Source: Caulobacteraceae bacterium
GTDB taxonomy: Bacteria > Pseudomonadota > Alphaproteobacteria > Caulobacterales > Caulobacteraceae
Length of the DNA stretch: 64,000 nt
Direction: 5' to 3'
Assembly: GCA_030446805.1 (NCBI GenBank)
Contig: JAUJMO010000001.1
Location: 1,135,241-1,199,240, forward strand
Under the pieces are notes generated by a model, which saw only the letters and a program-made list of their open reading frames with translations, had not been told where the DNA came from and did not search any database. Positions 26,233 to 37,531 of this stretch are shown here, one piece after another. Position numbers and translations under genes: made by a program. Position 1 is the stretch's first letter, and every line of letters starts with the position of its first letter.

Positions 26233-26988
26233 GACGGCGATGGCCTGGCCGATGCCGGACAGGTCGCTGGCGCGGTGCTCCAGCAAGGCCCAGTGCGGCG
26301 CGGCCCGTCGCGCGAAGCCCTCGGCGGTGAAATAGCCGCACAGGAGGTTTGAACCCTCCGCGCCCTCGCGCCGGACCATGAAGCCCTCGGCCGACAACCG
26401 AGGCTCCAGCGCCGCGCCGCCCGGCAGGCGCTCGTCGAGAAAGGTCAACAAGGCCAGCCCGCCCGGCCGGGTCACCCGCGCCAGTTCGGCCAGCCAGGCG
26501 GCCGCCTGCGGCTCATGCATGTGGGTGAACACGGACACCGAATAGACCAGGGCGAACCGGCCGGAGGCGTACGGCAGCGGCGGGCTGGGCCGGCTCACCA
26601 CGAAGTCTCCCGCGAGGTTCGCGCGGCACCAGTTGATCAGCCGCGGATGGAGGTCGCAACCGTGCAACGCGGCCGGAGTCATCCCCGCCAACGGCCCCGC
26701 GACCCGGCCGCAGCCGCAGCCGAAGTCCAGCATCTCGTCTTTCGCCGAAAAGCGCACGCCGTGCGTCTCGGCCAGGGCCATGAAGCTGCGCGCGGCCGCC
26801 TGTCCGACGTGAACAAAGGCCCCGGCGTCCGGCGATCCCGCCGTGAGCACGCGCAGGTAGGCCGGCGGCAGGCCCGCCACTCGCGAGGGGGCGCCCCAGG
26901 CTTGCAGTCGCTGGAAGGTGCGAAAGGCGGCGTCGCCCAGGCCAAGCCTGTTCAGGGCGTCGGCGGCCCTCCCGAGCGCGACCTTCAA
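26218..26988 (-). CDS. Class I SAM-dependent methyltransferase
   Basis: A 256-residue Rossmann-fold methyltransferase: motif I LDFGCGCGRVAGPLAG, LHGCDLHPRLINWC, FALVYSVSVFTHMHE and ARVTRPGGLALLTFLD. It starts with TTG (26988), seven bases after the glycosyltransferase ends, so it is probably co-expressed and may methylate a surface sugar. It resembles the methyltransferase at 40485-41324 in the phrase SVFTHM. Confidence 0.88.
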   Translation of the reverse strand: MKVALGRAADALNRLGLGDAAFRTFQRLQAWGAPSRVAGLPPAYLRVLTAGSPDAGAFVHVGQAAARSFMALAETHGVRFSAKDEMLDFGCGCGRVAGPLAGMTPAALHGCDLHPRLINWCRANLAGDFVVSRPSPPLPYASGRFALVYSVSVFTHMHEPQAAAWLAELARVTRPGGLALLTFLDERLPGGAALEPRLSAEGFMVRREGAEGSNLLCGYFTAEGFARRAAPHWALLEHRASDLSGIGQAIAVLRRS

Positions 26989-26995
26989 GAGCGGC

Positions 26996-27931
26996 CTAGC
27001 GGCGGTTCAGGCGGCGCAGCAAGGGGCGGATCACGGACACCCCGATCACCACGGGCCCCAGCACCCAGGCCAGGACGTGCCGCCGCGGCGTGTCCGCGCG
27101 CTTGCGGAAGTAGCGGGCTAGGCCCACGCCCTTCCAGAATTCCACAAACAGCGGCGAAACGCGGCTGGTGTGGCCCAGGTGGACGACCTGGGCGCCGGGG
27201 TGGAACAGAACCGAGCCGCCCCGCTCACGCACGCGCCAGCACAGGTCAACGTCCTCCACATGGAGGAAGTAGCCGACATCGAAGCCGCCCACGGCCGCGA
27301 AGTCCTCGCGGGCCATGAAGAAACAGGCGCCGGAGATGGTGGAAACCTCCACGGGCGCACCCGGAACGGGGTCGGCCTCGTGGTGGACCTCGAACTTGCG
27401 GAAAAAGGGTACGCGCTCCGCCAGACGGGTGAAGGTCAGCAGGCTGGTGACGGGGGTCACCTCGCCGCGTCGCGCCCCGCGCTGCTCCGTCCCATCCTCG
27501 TTGAGGACGCGAGCCCCGATGATGCAGGGCCGCCGGGAACAGAGCTTCAGCGCACCCTCCATGGCCTCCATACAGCCCGGCTGGAGGTAGGCGTCCGGGT
27601 TGAGGAACAGGAGCCGGCGTCCGGTCGCGGCGGAGGCACCCATGTTGGCCCCCTGGGCGAAGCCCACATTGCCGTGCCCGGCCAGCAGTCTGACTCGCGG
27701 CTCATCCTCGGCGATGGCGCGCAGTCGCGCCGCATCCTCGGGCGTCGAACCATTGTCGATGATGACGAACTCGCCCACCCGGGGCTCAGCCAGCACATGG
27801 TCGATGCTTTGGAACAGGGCCGGGCCGGTCATGAAGACGACCATGATCACCGACACGTCCACCGCCAGCGGCGAAGGGGCCCTGCGCGCGCCGGACAGCG
27901 TTTCGGGATCGGGTCGGAGGAAGCCGCTCAT
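26996..27931 (-). CDS. Family 2 glycosyltransferase, rhamnosyltransferase-like
   Basis: A 311-residue GT-A glycosyltransferase: [42 protein letters not shown] (DxD region) and [31 protein letters not shown], the pattern of WbbL-type rhamnosyltransferases. A C-terminal amphipathic or membrane segment follows. Coupled to thrS by ATGA, placing a surface-glycan enzyme at the end of a housekeeping operon together with the methyltransferase downstream. Confidence 0.9.
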   Translation of the reverse strand: MSGFLRPDPETLSGARRAPSPLAVDVSVIMVVFMTGPALFQSIDHVLAEPRVGEFVIIDNGSTPEDAARLRAIAEDEPRVRLLAGHGNVGFAQGANMGASAATGRRLLFLNPDAYLQPGCMEAMEGALKLCSRRPCIIGARVLNEDGTEQRGARRGEVTPVTSLLTFTRLAERVPFFRKFEVHHEADPVPGAPVEVSTISGACFFMAREDFAAVGGFDVGYFLHVEDVDLCWRVRERGGSVLFHPGAQVVHLGHTSRVSPLFVEFWKGVGLARYFRKRADTPRRHVLAWVLGPVVIGVSVIRPLLRRLNRR

Positions 27932-29895
27932 GCGTCCTCCCTAGCTCCTGAAACGTCCAAGAGTTCGCCGGTGCGCCGACGTAGGTCCGGCGGCATGGCG
28001 TCACGGGCCAGGGTCTCCGCCGCCAGATCCAAGGTCAGGATCTGCTGGCCGTCCGAGCCGAACCGGCGCAGGGCCACCTGCCCCGTTTCGGACTCCTTGC
28101 GCCCGACCACGGCGATGACCGGCGTCTTGGTCAGGCTGTGTTCGCGGACCTTGTAGTTGATCTTTTCGTTGCGCAGGTCGACCTCGACGCGCAGCCCCGC
28201 CGCGCGCAGCCGCTCGGCCGCCTGCTCGGCATAGGCGTCCGCGTCCGAGGTGATGGTGGCCACCACCACCTGCACGGGCGCCAGCCAGAGCGGAAAGGCG
28301 CCCGCGTAATTTTCGATCATGATGCCCATGAAGCGCTCGAAGGAGCCCAGGATTGCCCGGTGCAACATGAACGGGACCTGTTTGGAGCCGTCCTCCGCCA
28401 CATATCCCGCGCCCAGCCGCTCGGGCAGGTTGGGGTCGAGCTGCAGCGTGCCCAGCTGCCAGGTGCGTCCGATGGCGTCCTTGACGCTGAAGTCCAGCTT
28501 CGGACCGTAGAAGGCGCCCTCCCCCGGATCGACGTCCAGAGTGATGCCCGCCGCCTCGGCCGCGCGGGCCAAAGCCGCTTCCGCCATGTCCCAGAGCTCG
28601 TCCGACCCGGCTTTTTCATCGGGTCGGGTGGAGAACTTCACGGCGTGAAGCCGCATGTCCAGGTCGTCGTAGACCGAGCGCAGCAGCTCCACGAAGGCCC
28701 GGGTCTCCTCGGTGACCTGATCCTCGCGGCAGAAGATGTGGGCGTCGTCCTGCACGAACTGGCGCACGCGCATCAGGCCGTGAAGCGAGCCGGACGGCTC
28801 GTACCGGTGGCAGGATCCGAACTCGGCCAACCGCAGGGGCAGGTCGCGGTAGCTCTTCTGGCCGACGTTGAAGACCTGGACGTGGCCCGGGCAGTTCATG
28901 GGCTTCACGGCCAGGGTCTCGCCCTCGACCGTCTGGGCCACGAACATGTTCTTGCCGTACAGCTCCCAGTGGCCGGACTTCTCCCACAGCGCGCGGTCCA
29001 GGATCTGCGGGGTGCGGATCTCCTGGTAGCCGGCCGCCTCCAGCCTGCGACGCATGTAGCTTTCCAGGGTGCGATAAAGGCGCCAGCCGTGTGGGTGCCA
29101 GAACACCATGCCTCGCCCCTCCTCCTGCAGGTGGAAGAGGTCGAGCTGGCGGCCGATGCGGCGGTGGTCGCGCTTCTCCGCCTCTTCGACACGCTGGAGG
29201 TGTTCGGCCAGCTCCGCCTCGGTCGCCCAGACGGTGCCGTAGATGCGCTGCAGCTGCGCCTTGTTGCTGTCGCCCCGCCAATAAGCGCCGGCGAGCTTGG
29301 TCAGTTTGAACGCTTTGCCGACCAGCCCCGTGGAGGGCAGGTGCGGCCCCTTGCAGAGATCCTGCCAGCCGCCCTGATGATAAACGGTGATCTCCGCATC
29401 CTCGGGCAGATCGCGGATGATCTCGGACTTGTAGCTTTCGCCCATCGCTTCGAAGCGGGCGATGGCGTCCTCGCGCGCGACCACTTCGCGGGCGAACTTG
29501 GCGTCGCGCGCGATGATGTCGCGCATCTTGGCTTCGATGCGCGGCAGGTCCTCGGCGCTGAACGGCTCGTCCCGCGCGAAGTCGTAGTACCAGCCATCCT
29601 CGATCGGCGGCCCGATGGTGACCTGGGTCCCGGGAAAGAGCTCCTGGACGGCCTCGGCCATCACGTGGCTGGCGTCATGGCGCAGCACCGGCAGAGCCTC
29701 GGGTGCGTCGCGCATCAGGAACTCGATGCGGCCCCCGCGCTCGATCGGCCGTTCTAGGTCGCGCAGTTCGCCGTCCAGCCTCACCAGCACCGCTCGCTTG
29801 GCGAGCGAGGGCGCGATCGAGGCGGCCACTGCGCGCCCGGTCACGCCGGGGTCGAAGGAGCGTGACGCCCCGTCCGGAAATGTCAGATCGATCAT
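27928..29895 (-). CDS. thrS: Threonyl-tRNA synthetase
   Basis: Class II synthetase of 655 residues. An N-terminal TGS domain is followed by the editing domain ([28 protein letters not shown]), motif 2 ([20 protein letters not shown]), zinc-binding Cys and His ([32 protein letters not shown]) and the anticodon-binding domain ([23 protein letters not shown]). ATG at 29895 overlaps the yidD stop (ATGA). Confidence 0.98.
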   Translation of the reverse strand: MIDLTFPDGASRSFDPGVTGRAVAASIAPSLAKRAVLVRLDGELRDLERPIERGGRIEFLMRDAPEALPVLRHDASHVMAEAVQELFPGTQVTIGPPIEDGWYYDFARDEPFSAEDLPRIEAKMRDIIARDAKFAREVVAREDAIARFEAMGESYKSEIIRDLPEDAEITVYHQGGWQDLCKGPHLPSTGLVGKAFKLTKLAGAYWRGDSNKAQLQRIYGTVWATEAELAEHLQRVEEAEKRDHRRIGRQLDLFHLQEEGRGMVFWHPHGWRLYRTLESYMRRRLEAAGYQEIRTPQILDRALWEKSGHWELYGKNMFVAQTVEGETLAVKPMNCPGHVQVFNVGQKSYRDLPLRLAEFGSCHRYEPSGSLHGLMRVRQFVQDDAHIFCREDQVTEETRAFVELLRSVYDDLDMRLHAVKFSTRPDEKAGSDELWDMAEAALARAAEAAGITLDVDPGEGAFYGPKLDFSVKDAIGRTWQLGTLQLDPNLPERLGAGYVAEDGSKQVPFMLHRAILGSFERFMGIMIENYAGAFPLWLAPVQVVVATITSDADAYAEQAAERLRAAGLRVEVDLRNEKINYKVREHSLTKTPVIAVVGRKESETGQVALRRFGSDGQQILTLDLAAETLARDAMPPDLRRRTGELLDVSGAREDA

Positions 29896-30194
29896 GCCGC
29901 GCAAGCCCGCTCGTGCGACGCCGGCGGAACCGGGTCGTGGCCGCAACCGCCCCAGGGCGCGCAGCGGCACACCCGTCGCGCCGCCAGCCAGCCGCCGCGC
30001 ACCGGTCCATGCTCGATCAGCGCCGCCGCAGCGTACTCCGAACAGGTCGGAGTGTAGCGGCAGTGCGTTCCGATCAGGGGCGAAAGCGTGAGCTTGTAGG
30101 CGCGCAGGGCGAGCCGGATGGTGCGGGCGTAGAGCGGCAAGGGAGCCTCTTGGCGAAGCCGGCGGGGGTAACATGGTGCGCCGCACCACGCCAC
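29892..30194 (-). CDS. yidD: YidD family membrane protein insertion efficiency factor
   Basis: Small amphipathic protein at the inner membrane that assists YidC-dependent insertion. The family core is unmistakable: [30 protein letters not shown] and [24 protein letters not shown]. As listed it has 100 residues from ATG 30194; a TTG at 30140, with AAGAGG upstream, would give an 82-residue protein that fits the usual length better. It is coupled to thrS. Confidence 0.92.
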   Translation of the reverse strand: MAWCGAPCYPRRLRQEAPLPLYARTIRLALRAYKLTLSPLIGTHCRYTPTCSEYAAAALIEHGPVRGGWLAARRVCRCAPWGGCGHDPVPPASHERACAA

Positions 30195-30206
30195 CCCGAA
30201 GCTTGG

Positions 30207-30650
30207 CTAGGCGGCCTGCGGGCGACGGGCCTGCGCGTCGGCGACGGCGGCCACGGCGGCTTCGAACGCCAGCAGGGTGGACGCGTGGCGGGGCGGGAAG
30301 TCACGCACCGGCGCCAGCACCGCCAGGTCGGCGAACCGCCCCTCCGGCGCCGGCCCGCCCGCCTTGAGCATGGCCCGGAGCGCATCGCGCGCCGCCTCGA
30401 TGTCGGCCGCGGAAGCACCGATCACATTGGCCCCCAGCACGGCCGCTGCGGCTTGGCCCAGCGCGCAGGCCCGAGCATCCTGGGCGAAGTCGGCGACCCG
30501 GCCGTCCTCCATCCGGAGATCCACCACGATCCGGCTGCCGCAAAGCTTGGCGGTCTTCTCCGCCGTGCCGTCCGGCTGCGCGAGCCGCCCCGCGCGCGGC
30601 ATGTTGGCCGCGAGCCTGAGAATGCGGTCGGAGTAGAGGTCGTCGATCAC
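30207..30650 (-). CDS. IscU/NifU-like iron-sulphur scaffold homologue
   Basis: A 147-residue IscU-fold protein. Two of the three cluster-ligand positions are Cys ([12 protein letters not shown] and [12 protein letters not shown]), but the third is replaced in [13 protein letters not shown], where His stands at the usual HC site without the Cys. It may be a divergent scaffold or have another role. It is coupled with the SRPBCC gene upstream by ATGA and followed by yidD, an arrangement common in alphaproteobacteria. Confidence 0.82.
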   Translation of the reverse strand: MIDDLYSDRILRLAANMPRAGRLAQPDGTAEKTAKLCGSRIVVDLRMEDGRVADFAQDARACALGQAAAAVLGANVIGASAADIEAARDALRAMLKAGGPAPEGRFADLAVLAPVRDFPPRHASTLLAFEAAVAAVADAQARRPQAA

Positions 30651-31120
30651 GCGCCGTAAGCCCTGTCGGCGTCGCCCACCTGCTCGCGGTAGCGCTGCTC
30701 GCAGATCGCCTTCACCGCCTCGCCCAGGGCGTTGTAACCCTGCTGGATCGCCCGCCGGCTTGCCTTGGCCGCCTGCTCGCCCAGCATGCCATGGAAGAAG
30801 GCTCCATTGGCGAAGATGCAGCCCGTCTCCGACAGGGACTCGATCTCGAGATAGCGCACGCTGCGCGACATGAGGCCGGAGTCCAGCCGCCAGAGGATCT
30901 GCGCCCGGGGCTCCCAGTCGACCACCACAGGCGCGATCGGCCGAGGATCCTTGCCTGGCAGCGCCTCCGTCAGCTTCAAGGCGCCGCCGATGGTCAGCTT
31001 GCCCTGGGCTTCCGGATAGAGCGGGTTCCAGCTCTTCCAGCCGTCCAGGTTGGAGATCAGGTCCCAGATCACTTCCGCCGAGGCCGCCACCCCGATGCGA
31101 TGTTCGATGCGAAACGCCAT
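30647..31120 (-). CDS. SRPBCC/START-like domain protein
   Basis: A 157-residue helix-grip fold protein of the polyketide-cyclase/ligand-binding type: FRIEHRIGVAASAEVIWDLISNLDGWKSWNP, then LTEALPGKDPRPIAP and a long C-terminal helix. It would bind a hydrophobic ligand; none can be named. Located 44 bases after cysS and overlapping the scaffold gene. Confidence 0.85.
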   Translation of the reverse strand: MAFRIEHRIGVAASAEVIWDLISNLDGWKSWNPLYPEAQGKLTIGGALKLTEALPGKDPRPIAPVVVDWEPRAQILWRLDSGLMSRSVRYLEIESLSETGCIFANGAFFHGMLGEQAAKASRRAIQQGYNALGEAVKAICEQRYREQVGDADRAYGA

Positions 31121-31164
31121 GGACTAGGCCGGCTCCTGCTTCCGGGTGGCTGACATATGGGAGG

Positions 31165-32550
31165 TCATGCCGGCTCCTTCACGCGCCAGCTGGCCCCGTC
31201 GGGGCCGTCCATGACTTCAACGTGAAGCTCCGCCAACTCCGCCCGGATCCGGTCGGCCGCGGCCCAGTCCTTGGCGGCCCGCGCGGCGGCGCGCTCAGCG
31301 AGCAGCCCGTCCACCCGCCCCTTGAAGGCCTCGTCCACGCCCGCTTCGAACCAGCGCTCCGGGTCGGCCTCCAGGAAGCCCAGCAGCCGGGCGGAGGCCA
31401 GCAAGGCGCCCTTGGCGGCAGGCCGCCCCGGTCCGGCCACCGTTTCCAGCGTCTTGGCCATCGCGAACAGCTCGGCCGCGGCGCGGGGTGTGTTCAGGTC
31501 CTCCGACAAGGCCTCCAGGAACGCCGTGGAAGGCTCCGCCCCCGGCTCCGCCTCGACGTGCGCCGCCCGACGCAGCGCGCCGTAAAGCCGGTCCAAGGAC
31601 TTGCGGGATTGCGAAATCAGCTCGCCCGTCCAGTCCAGCGGGGCGCGGTAGTGGGCGGACAGCAAGGCCCAGCGCACCACCTCGCCCGGGACCTCCTTGA
31701 TGAGGTCGTGCACCAGCAGCACATTGCCCAGGCTCTTGCTCATCTTCTCGGCTTCGAGCGTCAGGAAGCCGTTGTGCATCCAGTAGCGGGCGTAGGTCGG
31801 CAGCCCGTGCGCGCACCGCCCCTGAGCGATCTCGTTCTCGTGATGCGGAAAGATCAGATCATGGCCGCCGGCGTGGATATCGATGGGCAGGCCCAACTCC
31901 GCCTCGATCATGGCGGTGCACTCCAGATGCCAGCCGGGGCGCCCTTCGCCCCAGGGGCTCGGCCAGGCCGGCTCGCTCGGCTTGGCGGGCTTCCACAGCA
32001 CGAAATCGGCCGGATTGCGCTTGTACTCGGCCACCTCCACCCGGGCGCCCGCGAGCATGTCGTCGGTGGAACGTCCCGACAGCGCGCCGTAATCGTTGAA
32101 GGCGGCCACATCGAACAGCACGTGATCCGCCGCGACATAGGCGGCGCCGTTGGCGATCAGCTTCTCGATGGTGGCGATCATGCCCGCCATGTGCTCGGTC
32201 GCTCGCGGGGTCAGCGTCGGCGCCAGGCAGCCCAGGGCCGCCATGTCGGCGTTGTAGACGGCCTCGAACCGCCGGCTTATCGCCTGGGCGGGCTCGCCAG
32301 CCGCGGAAGCCGCCGCGATGATCTTGTCGTCCACATCTGTGACGTTGCGCGCGTAAAGCACCGCCCCCGCGCCGTGTTCGCGCCGGAGCAGGCGAAACAG
32401 CACGTCGAACACCACCGCCGGGCGTGCGTTGCCTATATGGGCGTAGCTGTAGACCGTGGGCCCGCACACATACAGCGTCACGCGGCTGGGGTCGGCGGGC
32501 TGGAACGGCCGCTTGGCGCGCGCCATGGTGTCGTGAAGCTGCAGCGGCAT
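31165..32550 (-). CDS. cysS: Cysteinyl-tRNA synthetase
   Basis: Class I synthetase of 461 residues. The zinc and HIGH region is YVCGPTVYSYAHIGNARP; other zinc ligands lie in WHLECTAM and GGHDLIFPHHENE; the KMSKS loop is EAEKMSKSLGN. ATG at 32550 (MPLQLHDTM) is preferred to the in-frame ATG 54 bases upstream because the family begins here. It heads a minus-strand run of seven genes and is divergent from folE by 54 bases. Confidence 0.97.
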   Translation of the reverse strand: MPLQLHDTMARAKRPFQPADPSRVTLYVCGPTVYSYAHIGNARPAVVFDVLFRLLRREHGAGAVLYARNVTDVDDKIIAAASAAGEPAQAISRRFEAVYNADMAALGCLAPTLTPRATEHMAGMIATIEKLIANGAAYVAADHVLFDVAAFNDYGALSGRSTDDMLAGARVEVAEYKRNPADFVLWKPAKPSEPAWPSPWGEGRPGWHLECTAMIEAELGLPIDIHAGGHDLIFPHHENEIAQGRCAHGLPTYARYWMHNGFLTLEAEKMSKSLGNVLLVHDLIKEVPGEVVRWALLSAHYRAPLDWTGELISQSRKSLDRLYGALRRAAHVEAEPGAEPSTAFLEALSEDLNTPRAAAELFAMAKTLETVAGPGRPAAKGALLASARLLGFLEADPERWFEAGVDEAFKGRVDGLLAERAAARAAKDWAAADRIRAELAELHVEVMDGPDGASWRVKEPA

Positions 32551-32604
32551 TGTTGCTCGATCAGGGGGCGGCCCCATATAGCGGGGCGGTTGGAAGGAAG
32601 CCAC

Positions 32605-33258
32605 ATGGACGGAGTCGTTCCGCTAAGACCCGCGCCCGACGGCGTTCCCGCTCACGCTGTTCAGGCGAACGACGCTGAAGGGGCGACCCGCCGCCCGACC
32701 CGCGACGAGGCCATGGCCGCCGTCCGCACCCTGTTGGCCTGGGCCGGCGATGATCCGGACCGCGACGGCCTGCAGGACACCCCCAAGCGCGTGGTCGACG
32801 CCTATGAGGAATGGTTCGGGGGCTACGCCGCCGACGCCGCCCACGAACTGTCGCGCACCTTCGACGAGCGCAACGGCTACGACGACATCGTGATGCTGCG
32901 CGACATCGACGTCGAAAGCCACTGCGAGCACCACATCGCGCCCTTCCTCGGCCGCGCCTACGTCGCCTACAAGCCGACCGGCCGCGTGGTGGGCCTGAGC
33001 AAGCTGGCCCGGGTGGTGGAGATCTACTCCAAGCGCCTGCAGAACCAGGAGTCGCTCACAGCCCAGATTGCGCAAGCGATTGAAGACGCGCTCCAGCCGG
33101 AGGGCGTGGCCGTGCTGATCGACGCCGAGCACCAGTGCATGACCACGCGGGGCCTGCGCCACAAGCAGGTGTCCACCATCACCAGCCGCTTCACCGGCGT
33201 GTTCAAGACCGACGCCGCCCTGCAGGAGCGTTTCCTGCGCATGACCCAGCGCGGGTGA
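32605..33258 (+). CDS. folE: GTP cyclohydrolase I
   Basis: First enzyme of folate synthesis, making 7,8-dihydroneopterin triphosphate from GTP. 217 residues; zinc ligands are in [10 protein letters not shown] and EHQCMTTRG, and active-site residues in [20 protein letters not shown]. The ribosome site GGAAGGAAG lies directly upstream of ATG 32605. hisI overlaps its end as GTGA; both enzymes open purine-type rings, which may be why the pair is conserved. Confidence 0.97.
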   Translation: MDGVVPLRPAPDGVPAHAVQANDAEGATRRPTRDEAMAAVRTLLAWAGDDPDRDGLQDTPKRVVDAYEEWFGGYAADAAHELSRTFDERNGYDDIVMLRDIDVESHCEHHIAPFLGRAYVAYKPTGRVVGLSKLARVVEIYSKRLQNQESLTAQIAQAIEDALQPEGVAVLIDAEHQCMTTRGLRHKQVSTITSRFTGVFKTDAALQERFLRMTQRG

Positions 33259-33614
33259 GCGACGCCGCCCAGCCCCGATGGAACAGCGACGGCCTGATCA
33301 CGGCCGTCGCCCAACACGCCGACACGGGCGAAGTGCTGATGTTGGCCTGGATGAACGCCCAGTCGCTCCGCCTGACGCTGGAGACCGGCGAGGCCCACTA
33401 CTGGAGCCGCTCGCGCAACGAGCTCTGGCGCAAAGGCGCCACCTCCGGCCAGCTCCAGGCCGTGGAGGAGGTCCGCCTCGATTGCGACGGCGACGCCGTG
33501 CTGCTGCGGGTGCGACCGGCCGGCGACGGCGGCGCCTGCCACCTGGGCCAACGGAGCTGCTTCCACCGACGGCTGGAGCTTCGGGGGGGCGAATTCGATG
33601 CGAGCCGGATTTAG
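33255..33614 (+). CDS. hisI: Phosphoribosyl-AMP cyclohydrolase
   Basis: Third step of histidine synthesis, opening the adenine ring of PR-AMP. The 119-residue single-domain protein (no HisE fusion) shows [43 protein letters not shown] and the zinc Cys in [10 protein letters not shown]. The GTG start overlaps the folE stop codon (33255-33258), so the two genes are coupled. Confidence 0.95.
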   Translation: MSDAAQPRWNSDGLITAVAQHADTGEVLMLAWMNAQSLRLTLETGEAHYWSRSRNELWRKGATSGQLQAVEEVRLDCDGDAVLLRVRPAGDGGACHLGQRSCFHRRLELRGGEFDASRI

Positions 33615-33632
33615 GCGCGCCGCCCCCGCGTC

Positions 33633-34391
33633 TTGCTGACCGACCCCATCTTCTACCTTTTCGCCGTTCCCGCGGTGATCCTGCTGGGCTTGGCCAAAGG
33701 CGGCTTCGCCGGTGTAGGGGCGATCGCCGTGCCGCTGATGGCGCTGGCCGCCCCGCCGGTCCAGGCGGCGTCCGTGATCCTGCCCATCCTCCTGGTGCAG
33801 GACGTGGTCAGCGTCTGGGCCTTTAGACGCAGCTGGGACCGGAGCATCCTCGCCCGGATGCTCCCCGGGGCGGCGCTGGGCATCCTCTTGGGCTACTTGC
33901 TGGCCTCACGGGTGCCCGGCGGGGCGGTGGAGCTGGCCGTGGGAGTCATCTCCATCCTGTTCGGGATCCATCGCCTGTGGACGGAGCGTCGCGGAGCCGT
34001 GGCCGGAACGCCGGGATCGTGGCCCTTCGCCTTGGTTTGCGGGGTGGCCTCGGGCTTCACCAGCCAGATCGCCCACGCCGGCGGCCCCCCCTTCCAGATG
34101 TACGCCCTGCCGAGAGGCCTGGGCCGGGACGTCTTCATCGGCACCAGCGCCATCTTCTTCGCCGTGGTGAACTGGCTCAAGGCGCCCGCCTACCTGGCGC
34201 TGGGCCAGCTCACCCCCGAGAACCTGCTCACCTCAGCGGTCCTGCTGCCGCTCGCGATCGCCTCCACGGTGGCCGGCGTGGTCCTGGTGCGCAGGGTCTC
34301 GGGGGAGAACTTCTACCGGATCATCTACGTCCTGCTGCTGCTGGTCGGGGCCAGGCTGGTCTGGGACGGCCTGGCCTCCCTCGGTGGCTAA
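33633..34391 (+). CDS. TauE/SafE-family permease
   Basis: A 252-residue membrane protein with about eight helices and the family motifs LLGLAKGGFAGVGAIAVPLMAL and GFTSQIAHAGGPPFQMYALP. TauE/SafE proteins are thought to export sulphite, sulphoacetate or related anions; the substrate here is open. TTG start at 33633, 18 bases after hisI. Convergent with fghA, overlapping by four bases. Confidence 0.88.
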   Translation: MLTDPIFYLFAVPAVILLGLAKGGFAGVGAIAVPLMALAAPPVQAASVILPILLVQDVVSVWAFRRSWDRSILARMLPGAALGILLGYLLASRVPGGAVELAVGVISILFGIHRLWTERRGAVAGTPGSWPFALVCGVASGFTSQIAHAGGPPFQMYALPRGLGRDVFIGTSAIFFAVVNWLKAPAYLALGQLTPENLLTSAVLLPLAIASTVAGVVLVRRVSGENFYRIIYVLLLLVGARLVWDGLASLGG

Positions 34392-35239
34392 GGCCGGAGC
34401 CGCTCCGCATGCCAGCGAAGATGCTCGCCGATGACGCTGGCCACGAAATAATAATTGTGCCCGTAGCCCGCGAGCCGGCGGAGCTCCAGGGACTGGCCGT
34501 GCTCGCGGCAAGCCGCTTCAAGCAGGTCGGGGCGCAGCCGTTCCATGAGCGGATCGTCGAGGCCCTGGTCCACCAGCAGCTCGGGCAGACGGCGACCGTC
34601 CTCGATGAGGCAGGTCGCGTCGTACTCACGCCAAGCCTGCTCGTCCTCTCCAAGATAGGCGCGGAGCCGTTTTCGGCCGGACTCGACCTTGGTCGGGGCG
34701 CTGATCGGGGCGAGGGCGCTGGTCGCGCGGAACCGCCCTGGGTTGCGCAGGGACACCGTCAGGGCCCCGTGCCCGCCCATGCTGTGACCGCACATGCCCT
34801 GACGGCTCATGTCGGCTGGGAAGTTGGCTGCGACGACCTCGGGCAGCTCGCGTTCCACGTAGGAGCGCATCCGGTAGTGCGGCGCCCAAGGCGCCTGGGT
34901 TGCGTCCAGGTAGTAGCCCGCCGAGGGCCCGATCTCGCCCTGCCCGTCCGGATCGCCGGCCACTTCGCCGCCATCCAGCGCCGGCCCGCGCGGGCTGGTG
35001 TCCGGGCCCACGATGATCAGTCCCAGCTCGGACGCGTAGCGCTGAGCGCCGGCCTTGATGATGAAGTTCTGCTCGTTGCAGGTCAGCCCCGAAAGCCACC
35101 ACACGACGGGCGCCGGGCCGGCCTTGGCGGCGGGCGGCAGGTAGACGGAAAAGCGCATGGGCGTGCGCGTCTCCCGGCTGTCGTGCTCCCAGACCTGCTG
35201 GCGGCCCTCGAAGGAGCCGTGGTCTTCGATCATCCTCAT
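34388..35239 (-). CDS. fghA: S-formylglutathione hydrolase
   Basis: Esterase-D-type alpha/beta hydrolase that releases formate and glutathione from S-formylglutathione. 283 residues: VVWWLSGLTCNEQNFI, the nucleophile in CGHSMGGHGAL, DQGLDDPLM with the acid and GYGHNYYF with the catalytic His. Last gene of the adhC-DUF3089-fghA run; its ATG shares one base with the upstream stop. Confidence 0.96.
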   Translation of the reverse strand: MRMIEDHGSFEGRQQVWEHDSRETRTPMRFSVYLPPAAKAGPAPVVWWLSGLTCNEQNFIIKAGAQRYASELGLIIVGPDTSPRGPALDGGEVAGDPDGQGEIGPSAGYYLDATQAPWAPHYRMRSYVERELPEVVAANFPADMSRQGMCGHSMGGHGALTVSLRNPGRFRATSALAPISAPTKVESGRKRLRAYLGEDEQAWREYDATCLIEDGRRLPELLVDQGLDDPLMERLRPDLLEAACREHGQSLELRRLAGYGHNYYFVASVIGEHLRWHAERLRP

Positions 35240-36377
35240 CAGGCGGCGGCTCCGGGACGCGCGGTCCAAGTTCGGGTCTGGGCGTCGACCATCTCCAGCA
35301 AACTGCCCTGAGCGAGGCTCATGTCCAGAACGTGCAGTCCCCAGCCGGGCAGGACGGGCCCGCCCGCCAGCGCGGACTGAAGCACGGCGGCGCCCGGGCC
35401 CGGCAGGACGGATACTCGCAGCACGGAGCCGCCCGCATCGGTGACGCACTCGGCCTGCAACTGGCCGACCAGATGGAGGTAGGGCGCGCCCGAAGCGGGC
35501 GCGACCGGCGGGCGCAGATAGGCCCGCAACGGCCCCGCTCCGCCCCCCGGCGCGGCCGGGTTCACGCAGGCGGCCGAGCGGCCCTGCCCCTGCACTCTGC
35601 CGAAAAAGCGGCGCACCGTCGGGTCCGTAGCGGCATAGGAGGCGAACACCACTGCGCAGCCGATCTGTCCCGGCGAGCGGCAGAGCGGCGTTGACTTCAG
35701 GTCCCCCCCGACGTCGCTGCCCTTCGGGACCGCCAGCCCCGGGTGGCCGGCCAGGATGGCCGAAACGAGCAGGCGCTTCTGGGCCGGATCGGTCTCGATC
35801 TCCTCGGCCATCAGACGGGACAGGAGGATGGCGCCCTGGCTGTGACCGATCAGGACCACGCCGCGACCCCCATTGTCCCTGCGCAGATACTCCCGCCAGG
35901 CCTCGCGCACGTCGCCGTAGGGCTGGCTCCAGTCCGCGGCGGCCCCGCCGCCTAAAGAGTTCCTCAGCCCCACCAGGGTGATCTGACGGTAAACGGGCGC
36001 AAACACCCGGCAGCGGGAGGCGAAGCGTCCCACCTGACCGGCGGCCGACCGGGCCTCCTCGGGACCGGCCGTCATGTCGCTGACCGGCGTGGGGTCCAGC
36101 GACACGGTGGGATAAACGTAGAAACAGTCGATCGGCGGGTCGGCCGCCGCGCGGAACGGCTCGGGCGTGCGGGCGCCCCCGGCGTCCACCCGCACCGCGT
36201 CCAGCTGAGCGGTCGAGCAAGGGTCCTTGCGACCGGGGCGGCAGAGCCAAGCGGCGTCCTCGGCGTAGGCCCCGCTCCCGGCTTGCCCCGTAACTGCGGC
36301 CGTTCCCGAGCTCGGCGCCGGCTCCGCACAGCCCGCGCCGGTGATGCACAGCAGCGCCGCCGCGAGCAGGCTTCGCA

Positions 36378-36378
<1 letters not shown>
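35239..36378 (-). CDS. DUF3089 alpha/beta-hydrolase lipoprotein
   Basis: A 379-residue predicted lipoprotein: signal peptide (residues 1-16) with lipobox TGAG-Cys, then an alpha/beta-hydrolase fold with AWLCRPGRKDPC, IDCFYVYPTVSLD, DVREAWREYLRRDNGGRGVVLIGHSQGA (nucleophile Ser). DUF3089 proteins are uncharacterised lipase/esterase-like proteins. Its position between adhC and fghA, with one-base overlaps on both sides, is unusual because those two act in the cytoplasm. Confidence 0.87.
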
Positions 36379-37487
<1,109 letters not shown>

Positions 37488-37531
37488 GAGCTATCCTTGG
37501 CTGAGAGGAAAGATTATTGGGGAGCGGCCGC

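Noticed and set aside
28138-29757. Long open plus-strand frame (over 500 codons) opposite thrS
   Set aside because: Fully antisense to a well-conserved synthetase; high GC makes long antisense open frames frequent, and the translation has no recognisable domain.
31222-32604. Long open plus-strand frame running into folE
   Set aside because: It is antisense to cysS; FolE homology and a good ribosome site begin only at 32605.
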